A DNA stretch of 64,000 nt from Rivibacter sp049446155. Lineage in GTDB: Bacteria > Pseudomonadota > Gammaproteobacteria > Burkholderiales > Burkholderiaceae_C. Of the stretch, positions 37,264-45,684 are shown piece by piece. The notes under the pieces are model-generated. The model was not told the DNA's origin, searched no databases, and was given only the letters and a program-made list of their open reading frames with translations. Location of the stretch: contig NZ_JBMSEE010000005.1 of NCBI RefSeq assembly GCF_049446155.1, positions 62,001-126,000 of the forward strand, in the 5' to 3' direction. A program made the position numbers and the translations under genes. How positions within the stretch are numbered: the stretch's first letter is position 1; each line of letters opens with the position of its first letter.

Positions 37264-38070
37264 TTACAGCTCGAACACCTGCCCGGCGGCCAGCGGTTCG
37301 ATCTCGTGCGCCGTGTCAATCGCACGAATCTGCTCGATCACCGCCACCGCCTCGCCCGGCTTGGGATGAGTGATGTGCACCGGCACGCTCCCCGGCAGCT
37401 GCGCCAGTTCGCCCGCCAGCGTGCCCGGGGACAGATGGCCCGAGATGTCCGCCAGCCAGCGCTCCTCGTCACCGAACGCGGTTTCGATCACGAGGTGAGC
37501 GATGCGCCGCCCGCGCAGCGCCGCCCACAGCGCCGGGTTCGGCCCGGTGTCGCCGCTGTAGACCCACCAGCCGGCCGGCGCGTCGAGCGCAAAGCCGACG
37601 GCTGGCACCGTGTGACGCGCCGGGAGGACTTCTAGCCGGCGCGAACGCTCGGCCGGCCCGAGTGCCAGCACCTGGCCCACCTCGAATGCGTGCAGTGACA
37701 GGATCGGCCGCTCCACGCTCGGAATGCGCGTGAAGTCCGGCCACAGACGGTCGTTGAACAAGTGCTGGCGCAGCGTGGCCAGCGTGGCGGGCAGGCCGTG
37801 CACGCGGATCGGTCCGCGCGAGGCGTCGGCGAAACGCTCGCGCATCACGCTGTCGGCCAGCAGCGGAATGGCCAGCACGTGGTCCAGGTGCGAGTGCGAG
37901 AGGACGATGTCGTCGATCTTCGTCATCGCCTCGAGCGGCAGGTCGCCAACGCCGGTGCCGGCGTCGATCAGCGTGTGCTCGTCGAGCAGGAAGGCGGTGG
38001 TGCGGCAGCCGGCGGCGATGGAGCCGGAGCAACCCAGCACCTGAACCCGCACGCCGTTCGTCGATGTCAT
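37264..38070 (-). CDS. class II cyclic-nucleotide phosphodiesterase (metallo-beta-lactamase fold)
   Basis: This 268-aa protein starts VRVQVLGCSGSIAAGCRTTAF and has the metal motif LSHSHLDH (His59-His64), then WWVYSGDTGPNPALW, LVIETAFGDEERWLA, and the distal His in VPVHITHPKPGE. The layout is that of class II 3',5'-cyclic-nucleotide phosphodiesterases such as yeast PDE1 and Vibrio CpdP. It would hydrolyse cAMP or cGMP. ATG 38070 is chosen; a longer in-frame start adds a non-homologous 12 residues. It lies downstream of the FHA/phosphatase/kinase genes on the same strand and may share their signalling role. Confidence 0.88.
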   Translation of the reverse strand: MTSTNGVRVQVLGCSGSIAAGCRTTAFLLDEHTLIDAGTGVGDLPLEAMTKIDDIVLSHSHLDHVLAIPLLADSVMRERFADASRGPIRVHGLPATLATLRQHLFNDRLWPDFTRIPSVERPILSLHAFEVGQVLALGPAERSRRLEVLPARHTVPAVGFALDAPAGWWVYSGDTGPNPALWAALRGRRIAHLVIETAFGDEERWLADISGHLSPGTLAGELAQLPGSVPVHITHPKPGEAVAVIEQIRAIDTAHEIEPLAAGQVFEL

Positions 38071-38183
38071 CGGCCCGATGGTGCCGGCTCGTCGCGGCCT
38101 GCACAAGCCGGCGGCGACAAGTGGAACGGATGCGACGTGCCTTGCTTCACGCGCGAAGCGGGCGCTCGCCCGCAGGCAGGGGA

Positions 38184-38864
38184 TCAGGCTTGCACGAACT
38201 GCATCTGCGTGCCGGCGAGTTCGATGACGTCGCCGTTCTTCAGATGCACGGGCTCGGCGGCGATCGGGGTGCCGTTGACGGTGGGACGGGCGGCGCCTTC
38301 AACGTGCGCAAAGACGTAGCCACCCGGCCGCTTGGTGATCGAGGCGACCTGAACGCCCGGCTTGCCGACCGTGGTGACGACCTTGGTCAGCGCGACCTCG
38401 CGGCCGACCGCAGCGCCGTTGAGCACCTTGATCGATGCCGAGGCGCTCGGGCCTAGGCCGCCGAAACCCGAGGTGCCGCTGCTCATCGGCGCGGTGGGCT
38501 GGAAGGTCGGCGTGGCACCGGAGCCGGGGCCGAACGCGCCCGGCTTGATCACCATGGTCTTCTCGTAGTCCTGGTGTTCGCCGGTCAGGTACTTGATCTT
38601 GTACTTGCCGATCTCGACCGTGTCGTTGTGCTGCAGCAGCTGCTTCTTGATTGCCTTGCCGTTGATGTAGGTGCCGTTGGTGCTGTTGAGGTCTTCGATG
38701 AAGACGTCGGCGCCCACCATCTGCAGCACGGCATGCTCGCCGCTGACGGCGAGGTTGTCGATCACGATGTCGTTGTACGGACGCCGGCCCAGGGTCGTCT
38801 TGTCCTTGGTGACCTGGACTTCCTTGATGACGACCCCGTCAAGTGAGACGACCAGCTTGCCCAT
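38184..38864 (-). CDS. FHA-domain phosphothreonine-binding protein
   Basis: This 226-aa protein has a complete FHA domain at about residues 20-90: TTLGRRPYNDIVIDN (Arg), then VSGEHAVLQ (Ser/His), then DLNSTNGTYING (Asn). A linker follows with DYEKTMVIKPG (Thr103) and a Gly/Ser/Pro stretch, then a second FHA-like fold at about 145-226 (VGREVALTKVVTTVGKPG, then AARPTVNGTPI) that lacks the Arg and Ser of the binding site. It should read Thr-phosphorylated partners. The next gene upstream in the same direction is a PP2C phosphatase and then a Ser/Thr kinase, so its ligand is probably that kinase or its substrates. Confidence 0.93.
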   Translation of the reverse strand: MGKLVVSLDGVVIKEVQVTKDKTTLGRRPYNDIVIDNLAVSGEHAVLQMVGADVFIEDLNSTNGTYINGKAIKKQLLQHNDTVEIGKYKIKYLTGEHQDYEKTMVIKPGAFGPGSGATPTFQPTAPMSSGTSGFGGLGPSASASIKVLNGAAVGREVALTKVVTTVGKPGVQVASITKRPGGYVFAHVEGAARPTVNGTPIAAEPVHLKNGDVIELAGTQMQFVQA

Positions 38865-38953
38865 GCCCCTACCTCGGTTGTTGTCCCGGCTGTCGATCCG
38901 ATTGATCTGGCAACGCTGACTTGCTCAGCCGATGTTGCGGCCCGCCAGCGGCA

Positions 38954-39760
38954 CTAGCGACGAAACGGCCACCAGCCGCGGCTGGTCGGCGACTGTCCGA
39001 GCGCGTGTACCAGGATCACCGATATGTTATCCCGCCCGCCCGCGTCGTTGGCTGCGTCCACGAGGGCTTGCGCCGCCTCGGGCAAAGCGTCGTGCTGCTG
39101 CAACAGGTCGGAAATGAGCTCGTCGTCGATCATGTCCGACAGGCCATCGGAGCACAGCAGCAGCTTGTCGCCGGCCTGCATCTCGTGGATGTGGGTTTCG
39201 AGCAGCACCGTGTCCTCGACGCCGACCGCGCGCGTGACGAGGTTCTTGTGCTGCGAGACCGCGGCCTGGGCGGGCGTGATCAGCCCGGCGTCGATCTGCT
39301 CCTGCAGCAGCGAGTGGTCGCGCGTGATCTGCGAGAGCGTGCCGCCGCGCAGGCGGTAGCAGCGCGAGTCGCCGACGTGGCCGATCAGCGCGCGCGTGTC
39401 GCGCAGCACCGTGAGCAGCAGCGTCGTGCCCATGCCAGCGTACTGCGCATTTGAGTTGGCTGCGTTGAAGATCGCGCGGTTGGCGTTCTCGACGCAGATG
39501 TCCATCGCGCGGCGCACGTCGCCATCGGTGGCGCGCTCGCTGGCTTCGGTGAGCCAGCGGCCGAGTTCGGCACGGATGAAGGCGGTGGCCATGCCGCTGG
39601 CGACCTCGCCGGCGTTGTAGCCGCCCATGCCATCGGCCAGGACGGCCAGGCCGGCCGCCTCGTCGACGGCCACCGAGTCCTCGTTGTTGTTGCGCGAGCG
39701 CCCGGTGTCGCTGGCGCAACAGAACTCGAACCGCAACGTGGGCTGGGCGACGGTGGTCAT
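38954..39760 (-). CDS. PP2C-family Ser/Thr phosphatase (Stp1-like)
   Basis: This 268-aa protein has all metal-site motifs of bacterial PP2C phosphatases: RSRNNNEDSVAV, LADGMGGYNAGE, IGHVGDSRCYRL, LLLCSDGLSDMIDD and GRDNISVILV. No membrane segment is present. It should reverse phosphorylation by the kinase encoded 51 bases upstream. ATG 39760 matches the usual N-terminus; the frame is open upstream but overlaps the kinase gene. Stp1-kinase pairs of this type are common in Burkholderiales. Confidence 0.95.
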   Translation of the reverse strand: MTTVAQPTLRFEFCCASDTGRSRNNNEDSVAVDEAAGLAVLADGMGGYNAGEVASGMATAFIRAELGRWLTEASERATDGDVRRAMDICVENANRAIFNAANSNAQYAGMGTTLLLTVLRDTRALIGHVGDSRCYRLRGGTLSQITRDHSLLQEQIDAGLITPAQAAVSQHKNLVTRAVGVEDTVLLETHIHEMQAGDKLLLCSDGLSDMIDDELISDLLQQHDALPEAAQALVDAANDAGGRDNISVILVHALGQSPTSRGWWPFRR

Positions 39761-39810
39761 GGACGAAAACGGCGCCGGTCCGATTGAAGGCCTGATGCCG
39801 GCGCGGCAGG

Positions 39811-40923
39811 TCAGCGATTCTGCCCGGGCGCCGGGGGCTGCGCGGCGGTCGGCACGGACCCCGATTCGCGGGACTCGACAGGCGCCGCGGCCTTGATCTC
39901 GCGCAGCACCGCACGCAGGTCGGCGGCGAAATCGCGGCCGCTGGCGTAGCGCGTTTCGGGCCGCTTCTGCAGGGCCAGCGTGACCACCTCGGCGAGCGAC
40001 GCCGGCAGGTCGGGGCGCAGCTCGCGCAGGTCGGGCGGCGGCTCGCTGGCGATGGCGCGCACCAGCGCGGCCATCGAAACGCCCTCGAACGGCAAGCGTC
40101 CTGTCAGCAATTGGTAGAGCGTGACCCCAAGCGAATAGAGATCGCTGCGCCCGTCGACGCGCTCTCCAGCCATCTGTTCGGGCGACATGAAGCTCGGCGT
40201 GCCGAGCACGAGACCGGTGCGTGTTTGCGTCGCGTCGGCGATGTGGGCGATGCCGAAGTCGGTGACCTTCACCGAGTCGTGCGCCGGGTCGACCATGATG
40301 TTCGCCGGCTTGATGTCGCGGTGGATCACACCCTGTCGGTGCGCGAAATCGAGCGCATCGGCCACGCGCGCCAGCGTCGCCACCACCTGCGCGGCGGGCA
40401 GCAGCGTGGCCGGCTGCGCGTGGCGGCTGAGGTCGTGGCCGCGCAGCAGCTCCATCGCGATGTAGGCCAGGCCGCCTTCCTCGCCGGCATCGAGCACGCG
40501 CACGATGTCGGGGTGCTGGAGCCGCCCGGCCATCTCGGCCTCGCGGAAGAAGCGAGCGCGCGCGTCGAGCAGCGCCTGGCCATGGAATTCGCGGCCCAAG
40601 GCCATGGTCTTGAGCGCGATCGGCTGGCCGCTGCGCTCGTCGACGCCGAGCATCACCATGCCCATCGCGCCGCGCGCCAGGTCGCGCTCGATGCGAAAGT
40701 GCCCGAGCCGGCGGCCCGGCGCGACCGCCAGCGCCAGGTCGACCACCGTGTCGCCCGCCTCGGCGACCTGCGTCTCGGCGTAGTTGGTACTGGCGTACTG
40801 CGTGGCGGGTGCACTGCCCACTCGCCGCCGGTCGCCGCGCGCACCGCGCCGCGCCAGCCACCACAGCAGACCAAGCACCGCCGCGAGGGCCAGACCGAAC
40901 CAGAGCGCCTGTGTCGTGGTCAC
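39811..40923 (-). CDS. membrane-anchored Ser/Thr protein kinase
   Basis: This 370-aa kinase has one N-terminal helix (about 7-23) followed directly by the kinase, so the kinase is cytoplasmic and there is no large sensor domain. Motifs: glycine loop ARGAMGMVMLG, Lys105 in ALKTM, HRDIKPANIM (catalytic Asp203), DFGIAH (222-224) and GTPSFMSPEQMAG. The juxtamembrane segment holds NYAETQVAEAGDTVVD (Thr51), a likely autophosphorylation and FHA-docking site. The C-terminus is Pro-rich. The start is GTG 40923. It lies just downstream of a TerC gene (19-base gap) and before the phosphatase and FHA genes. Confidence 0.93.
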   Translation of the reverse strand: MTTTQALWFGLALAAVLGLLWWLARRGARGDRRRVGSAPATQYASTNYAETQVAEAGDTVVDLALAVAPGRRLGHFRIERDLARGAMGMVMLGVDERSGQPIALKTMALGREFHGQALLDARARFFREAEMAGRLQHPDIVRVLDAGEEGGLAYIAMELLRGHDLSRHAQPATLLPAAQVVATLARVADALDFAHRQGVIHRDIKPANIMVDPAHDSVKVTDFGIAHIADATQTRTGLVLGTPSFMSPEQMAGERVDGRSDLYSLGVTLYQLLTGRLPFEGVSMAALVRAIASEPPPDLRELRPDLPASLAEVVTLALQKRPETRYASGRDFAADLRAVLREIKAAAPVESRESGSVPTAAQPPAPGQNR

Positions 40924-40942
40924 GGTCAGGGCGCTCGCGCGC

Positions 40943-41680
40943 TCAGGTGCTCGCCGCGCTGTCGGCGGCGCCCTTGCGGGCGCCGAGGGCCTTGCCGATC
41001 GCCAGCACCAGCAGCGCACCGGCGATGCCGGCGGCGTACTTCACCGCGTCGGTCTGCGCGATCTTGGGAATCTGCAACCACTTCTCGGGATCGGCGACCG
41101 CCGGATCGGAAACCGCCATCGTGCCGGCGATCCAGCCGAGCAGCATGCCGCCCAGCGTGATGATCAGCGGGAAGCGGTCCATCAGCTTGATGACCAGCTG
41201 GCTGCCCCAGACGATGATCGGGATCGACACCAGCAGGCCGAAGATCACCAGCGGCAGTTCGTGATGGTCGGCCGCGCCCTGGGCGGCGCCGGCGATCGCG
41301 ATCACGTTGTCCAGGCTCATCACGAAGTCGGCCACGATGACCGTCTTCACCGCGGCCCAGAGCTTGTCGCTGGCCTGGATGTTGGCGTGGTCGTCGTCGT
41401 GCTCAGGCAGCAGCAGCTTGACGCCGATCCACAGCAGCAGCAGCGCGCCGACGAGCTTCAGGAACGGGATCTGCAGCAGCTGCAGCGCAAAGAAGATCAG
41501 CACCACGCGCAGCACGATCGCGCCGGCGGTGCCCCACAGGATGCCTTGCGTGCGAAGCTTGGGCGGCAGCTTGCGGCACGCCAGCGCGATCACGACCGCG
41601 TTGTCACCGCCGAGCAGGATGTCGATCATGATGATCTGACCGACCGCGACCCAGAACTCCGGGGTCAGGAACTGTTCCAT
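40943..41680 (-). CDS. TerC family membrane protein (YjbE type)
   Basis: This 245-aa protein has about seven helices. TerC motifs: QIIMIDILLGGDNAVVIALACRKLP in the first half and VIVADFVMSLDNVIAIAGAA in the second. The acidic Asp/Asn pairs are the metal-site residues of the family. It is the short YjbE-type member, unlike the 321-aa protein at 21872-22837. YjbE-type members act with Alx/MntX-like proteins on manganese efflux or metalation of exoenzymes. A sigma-70 promoter is visible upstream, but there is no riboswitch. It lies between sucD and the kinase on the same strand. Confidence 0.93.
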   Translation of the reverse strand: MEQFLTPEFWVAVGQIIMIDILLGGDNAVVIALACRKLPPKLRTQGILWGTAGAIVLRVVLIFFALQLLQIPFLKLVGALLLLWIGVKLLLPEHDDDHANIQASDKLWAAVKTVIVADFVMSLDNVIAIAGAAQGAADHHELPLVIFGLLVSIPIIVWGSQLVIKLMDRFPLIITLGGMLLGWIAGTMAVSDPAVADPEKWLQIPKIAQTDAVKYAAGIAGALLVLAIGKALGARKGAADSAAST

Positions 41681-41729
41681 CGTGTGTCCTCGTGCGTCGT
41701 GGCCGGCCGCCGCTGGCGCCGTGCCGCGC

Positions 41730-41758
41730 AGTGTAGGGGGCTGCAAGCCCCACGACAA
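41730..41758 (-). promoter_or_regulatory. sigma-70 promoter of the second terC
   Basis: On the minus strand TTGTCG (41753-41758), exactly 17 bases, then TACACT (41730-41735) give a good sigma-70 promoter. It starts where the sucD terminator ends, 50 bases before the terC start. Confidence 0.7.
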
Positions 41759-41784
41759 AGAAGAAGGCCGCCCACAGGCGGCCT
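41757..41784 (-). terminator. sucCD terminator
   Basis: AGGCCGCC (41765-41772) and its complement (41777-41784) form an 8-base stem with a CACA loop; on the minus strand TTCTTCTTT follows. It lies 34 bases beyond the sucD stop codon. Confidence 0.8.
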
Positions 41785-41817
41785 CATCGCGACGGCCGTA
41801 ACGGCCGTCGTGCAGGA

Positions 41818-42711
41818 TCAGAGGAGGCCCTTGAGCAGCTTGCCCATCTCGGACGGGTTGCGGGTCACCGTGAAGCCACAGGCTTCCATGATCTCGAGCT
41901 TGGCGTCGGCCGTGTCGGCACCGCCCGAAATCAGCGCACCGGCGTGGCCCATGCGCTTGCCCGGGGGCGCGGTGACGCCGGCGATGAAGCCGACGATCGG
42001 CTTCTTCATGTTGTCCTTGCACCAGCGCGCGGCTTCCGCCTCGTCGGGACCGCCGATCTCGCCGATCATGATCACCGCGTCGGTGTCCGGATCGTCGTTG
42101 AACATGCGCATCACGTCGATGTGCTTGAGGCCGTTGATCGGATCGCCGCCGATGCCGACCGCCGAGCTCTGGCCCAGGCCCAGTTCGGTGAGCTGCGCGA
42201 CCGCCTCGTAGGTCAGCGTGCCCGAGCGCGAGACCACGCCGATGCGGCCCTTGCGGTGGATGTGGCCGGGCATGATGCCGATCTTGATCTCATCGGGCGT
42301 GATCAGGCCGGGGCAGTTGGGGCCCAGCAGCAGGGTCTTCTTGCCGCCGGCGGCCTCCTTGGCCTTCATCTTGTTGCGCACGACCAGCATGTCGCGCACC
42401 GGAATGCCTTCGGTGATGCAGACCACCAGGTCGAGGTCGGCATCGACCGCTTCCCAGATGGCGTCGGCCGCACCCGCGGGCGGCACGTAGATCACGCTGA
42501 CGGTCGCGCCCGTGGCGCCCTTGGCGTCCTTGACGCTGGCGTAGATCGGAATGCCCTCGAAGTCCTCGCCGGCCTTCTTGGGGTTCACGCCGGCGACGAA
42601 GCAGTTCTTGCCGTTGGCGTAGTCGCGGCAGCCGCGGGTGTGGAACTGGCCCGTCTTGCCGGTGATGCCCTGCGTGATGACCTTGGTGTCCTTGTTGATC
42701 AGGATGCTCAT
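41818..42711 (-). CDS. sucD: succinyl-CoA synthetase alpha subunit
   Basis: This 297-aa subunit binds CoA and carries the phospho-His of succinyl-CoA synthetase in the TCA cycle. Hallmarks: TKVITQGITGKTGQFHT, AGVNPKKAGEDFEGIPIY, LGPNCPGLITPDEIKIG, GVVSRSGTLTYEA, IGGDPINGL, and the active-site His in KRMGHAGALISGG. Length is standard. It follows sucC by 17 bases in one operon. In this window the usual 2-oxoglutarate dehydrogenase genes are absent; instead a signalling block lies downstream, as in other Burkholderiales. Confidence 0.98.
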   Translation of the reverse strand: MSILINKDTKVITQGITGKTGQFHTRGCRDYANGKNCFVAGVNPKKAGEDFEGIPIYASVKDAKGATGATVSVIYVPPAGAADAIWEAVDADLDLVVCITEGIPVRDMLVVRNKMKAKEAAGGKKTLLLGPNCPGLITPDEIKIGIMPGHIHRKGRIGVVSRSGTLTYEAVAQLTELGLGQSSAVGIGGDPINGLKHIDVMRMFNDDPDTDAVIMIGEIGGPDEAEAARWCKDNMKKPIVGFIAGVTAPPGKRMGHAGALISGGADTADAKLEIMEACGFTVTRNPSEMGKLLKGLL

Positions 42712-42728
42712 CTGTCTAGTCCTTCAGG

Positions 42729-43895
42729 TCATTGCTTCTTGACGGCGGCGACCACGGCAGTCGCGGCTTCGGCCATCGTGTTGGCCGAGATGATGGGCAG
42801 GCCGCTCTCGGCCAGCATCTTCTTGCCCAGGTCCTCGTTCGTGCCCTTCATGCGCACGACGAGCGGCACCTTCAGGCCGACCGCCTTCGAGGCGGTGATC
42901 ACGCCGTCGGCGATGGTGTCGCAGCGCATGATGCCGCCGAAGATGTTGACCAGGATGGCCTTCACTTCCGGGTTCTTGAGCATGATCTTGAAGGCCTCGG
43001 TGACCTTCTCGGCGGTCGCGCCGCCGCCCACGTCGAGGAAGTTGGCCGGCTCGCCGCCGAACAGCTTGATCGTGTCCATGGTCGACATCGCGAGGCCCGC
43101 GCCGTTGACCAGGCAGCCGATGTTGCCGTCGAGCTGGATGTAGGCGAGGTCGAACTTCGAAGCCTCGATCTCGGCGGGATCTTCTTCATCGAGATCGCGA
43201 TAGGCCGTGATCTCGGGATGGCGGAACAGCGCGTTGGCGTCGAAGTTGAACTTCGCGTCGAGCGCGATGAGATTGCCCTTGCTGTCGCAGTTCAGCGGGT
43301 TGATCTCGACCAGCGACGCGTCGGTGTCCATGTAGCACCGGTAGAGCTTCTGGAACAGGTCGACGGCTTGCGCGTGCGAAGCCTCCGGCAGGCCGATGGC
43401 CGCCGCGATCTTCTTGGCCTGCTCGGCGGAAAGGCCGGTCAGCGGATCGATGTAGTCGGTGATGATCTTTTCGGGCGTGGCGTGGGCCACTTCCTCGATG
43501 TCCATGCCGCCTTCGCTCGAGGCGATGAAGGCGACCTTCTGCGTCGCGCGGTCGGTGACCAGCGAGACGTAGTACTCCTTCTTGATGTCGGCGCCTTCCT
43601 CGATGTACAGGCGGCGCACCTTCTGGCCCTCGGGGCCGGTCTGGTGCGTCTTGAGCTGCATGCCGAGGATCTGGCCGGCCAGCGTCTTGACCTCGTCGAT
43701 GCTCTTGCCGAGCTTGACGCCGCCGCCCTTGCCGCGGCCGCCGGCGTGGATCTGCGCCTTGACGACCCACACCGGGCCGCCCAGCTTCTGCGCGGCCTCG
43801 ACCGCTTCTTGCACGGTGAACGCGGGAATGCCGCGCGGCACCGGCACGCCGAACTGGCGCAGGATCTCCTTGCCTTGGTACTCGTGGATCTTCAT
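42729..43895 (-). CDS. sucC: succinyl-CoA synthetase beta subunit
   Basis: This 388-aa subunit has the ATP-grasp fold: MKIHEYQGKEILRQFGVPVP at the start, VVKAQIHAGGRGKGGGVKL, then SLVEINPLNCDSKGNLIALDAKF with the metal-binding acids, and GEPANFLDVGGGATAEKV with ILVNIFGGIMRCD toward the C-terminus. It binds nucleotide and pairs with SucD. ATG 43895 is the family start. It is the first gene of the sucCD operon. The nucleotide preference (ATP or GTP) is not decided here. Confidence 0.98.
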   Translation of the reverse strand: MKIHEYQGKEILRQFGVPVPRGIPAFTVQEAVEAAQKLGGPVWVVKAQIHAGGRGKGGGVKLGKSIDEVKTLAGQILGMQLKTHQTGPEGQKVRRLYIEEGADIKKEYYVSLVTDRATQKVAFIASSEGGMDIEEVAHATPEKIITDYIDPLTGLSAEQAKKIAAAIGLPEASHAQAVDLFQKLYRCYMDTDASLVEINPLNCDSKGNLIALDAKFNFDANALFRHPEITAYRDLDEEDPAEIEASKFDLAYIQLDGNIGCLVNGAGLAMSTMDTIKLFGGEPANFLDVGGGATAEKVTEAFKIMLKNPEVKAILVNIFGGIMRCDTIADGVITASKAVGLKVPLVVRMKGTNEDLGKKMLAESGLPIISANTMAEAATAVVAAVKKQ

Positions 43896-43953
43896 GGGCT
43901 GTCTCTGCTCGAGGGGGACTTCTGGGAATGCGCCGCCGCCGTCTCGTTGGTTT

Positions 43954-44574
43954 CTAGCGCGCGGGGCGGGGGTCGGGGGAGAAGGGGTCCGCGGCGGGAG
44001 CCGCATTGTGCGCTGGGCGGCCCTGGCTCGGCCGGTACCAGCGCGGATAGAACTGGCGCACCGCTTCGCCGTCGCGGCGCAGCGCGTGGCAGCGGTCGAT
44101 CTGGAACGGCGGCGTGCCGTCCTGGCCGCCTTCGCGCGTGTCGATCACCTCGCCGGCGAAGGCCTGGATCACCGCGGTCGGCAGCACCTGCGCCAGCTCG
44201 GTGATGTGGGTGCAGCCGAGCACGCCGCCGAGGCGCTCCTTGAGAGCGGCGCGAAATCCGCGCAGGAGATTCAGGCCGACCAACCGACCGTAGGCGTCGC
44301 CGTGATCGTTGCACTGGCCGGGGTAGGGCATCCAGTAGGTTTCGGCGCCGGACTCGTGGATCGTCAACTCGGTGTCGACCACCAGGCGCAGCAGCATCTC
44401 ATGCAAGGGCACGCCGGCCGGGCGCACGCCGCCGGCGGTGGCCAGGTCGCGCGTCTTGACGTCGGTGAGACGCGCATCCACTTCCCACAGACCATCGCCG
44501 CGCGCGAAGACCTGGACGTCGAAGCAGCGCTGGTGCTTCAACTGTCGATTCGGGCTGGCAGGGGGAAGGGCCAT
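43954..44574 (-). CDS. DUF2889-domain protein
   Basis: This 206-aa soluble protein matches DUF2889: FDVQVFARGDGLWEVDARLTDVKTRDL, VPLHEMLLRLVVDTELTIHES, then AALKERLGGVLGCTHITELAQVLPTAVIQAFAG. The GCTH-x-TEL motif with conserved Cys and His could be a metal or thiol site. The family function is unknown. ATG 44574 is chosen from the family start; no strong ribosome site is visible. It lies 58 bases upstream of sucC on the same strand and may be in the same transcript, a linkage that recurs in Burkholderiales to my memory. Confidence 0.85.
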   Translation of the reverse strand: MALPPASPNRQLKHQRCFDVQVFARGDGLWEVDARLTDVKTRDLATAGGVRPAGVPLHEMLLRLVVDTELTIHESGAETYWMPYPGQCNDHGDAYGRLVGLNLLRGFRAALKERLGGVLGCTHITELAQVLPTAVIQAFAGEVIDTREGGQDGTPPFQIDRCHALRRDGEAVRQFYPRWYRPSQGRPAHNAAPAADPFSPDPRPAR

Positions 44575-44715
44575 CGGGCGCGGTACTGTCTGGGACGCCG
44601 CGCCGCCGGGCGCAAAGCCCGCGGACTTTAGCATGGTGCGCCGCACCAATCGGGGTCTGGGGCGCTACGATGCCGGTCTCGCCTCCGGCCCGCTTCTCCC
44701 GCTTTCGAGCCCGCC

Positions 44716-45651
44716 ATGAACCGTACCCCCGCGCGCATCTTCATCGACGGCGAGGCCGGCACCACCGGCCTGGGCATCCGCGACCGCCTCGCCGGCATGC
44801 CTGGCATCGAGCTGGTCAGCATCGATCCGGCGCAGCGCAAGAACCCCGACGCGAAGCGCGAGCTGATGCGTGGCGTCGACCTGGTCGTGCTGTGCCTTCA
44901 CGACGATGCCGCGCGCGAATCGGTTGCGCTGGCCGACTCGCTGCCGGGCGGCGGGCCGCGCATCATCGACGCCAGCACCGCGCACCGCGTCGCGCCGGGC
45001 TGGGTCTACGGCTTTCCGGAGCTGACCGGGGAGCAGGCGCGCGCGGTCGCCGATTCGCGCCGCGTGGCCAACCCCGGCTGCTACCCGACCGGCGCGATCG
45101 CACTGATCCGCCCGTTGGTCGACGCCGGCCTTCTGCCCGCCGACTACCCCGTCGCCGTGCACGCCGTCAGCGGCTACTCGGGCGGCGGACGGTCGATGAT
45201 CGAGGCCTACGAGGCCGGATCGGCACCGCCGTTCGAGCTCTACGGCCTGGGCCTGGAGCACAAGCACCTGCCCGAGATGCAGCAGTACGGGCGGCTGACG
45301 CGCCGACCGATCTTCGTGCCCAGCGTCGGCAACTTCCGCCAGGGCATGCTGGTGCAGGTGGCGCTGCAGCTCGACCTGCTCAACGGCCGACCGCAACCGA
45401 CCGACCTGGAATCGGCACTGGCCCAGCGCTATGCGGGCAGCGAGTTCGTGCGCGTCGTGCCGGCCCAGGAGGTCGCGGCCGAGGGTGGCAAGCTCGAGCC
45501 CGAAGCGCTCAATGACACCAACCGCCTGGAGCTGCGGGTCTACGGCAACGCTGCGCGGCGCCATGCCCTGCTGGTCGCGCGGCTGGACAACCTCGGCAAG
45601 GGCGCTTCTGGCGCGGCGGTGCAGAACCTGAAGCTGATGCTGGGGCTGTGA
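44716..45651 (+). CDS. argC: N-acetyl-gamma-glutamyl-phosphate reductase (short type)
   Basis: This 311-aa enzyme reduces N-acetylglutamyl phosphate to the semialdehyde in arginine synthesis. It is the short type 2 form, starting RIFIDGEAGTTGLGIRDRL (NADP fold). The catalytic Cys122 lies in VANPGCYPTGAIALIRPL, followed by SGYSGGGRSMIEAYE and the substrate-binding EHKHLPEMQQY. TACGAT at 44666-44671 may be a -10. It is a single gene, divergent from the DUF2889 gene and convergent with recX. Confidence 0.96.
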   Translation: MNRTPARIFIDGEAGTTGLGIRDRLAGMPGIELVSIDPAQRKNPDAKRELMRGVDLVVLCLHDDAARESVALADSLPGGGPRIIDASTAHRVAPGWVYGFPELTGEQARAVADSRRVANPGCYPTGAIALIRPLVDAGLLPADYPVAVHAVSGYSGGGRSMIEAYEAGSAPPFELYGLGLEHKHLPEMQQYGRLTRRPIFVPSVGNFRQGMLVQVALQLDLLNGRPQPTDLESALAQRYAGSEFVRVVPAQEVAAEGGKLEPEALNDTNRLELRVYGNAARRHALLVARLDNLGKGASGAAVQNLKLMLGL

Positions 45652-45684
45652 ACCGCCCCTGGCGCTGCTGAAGTGACCTCTTGA

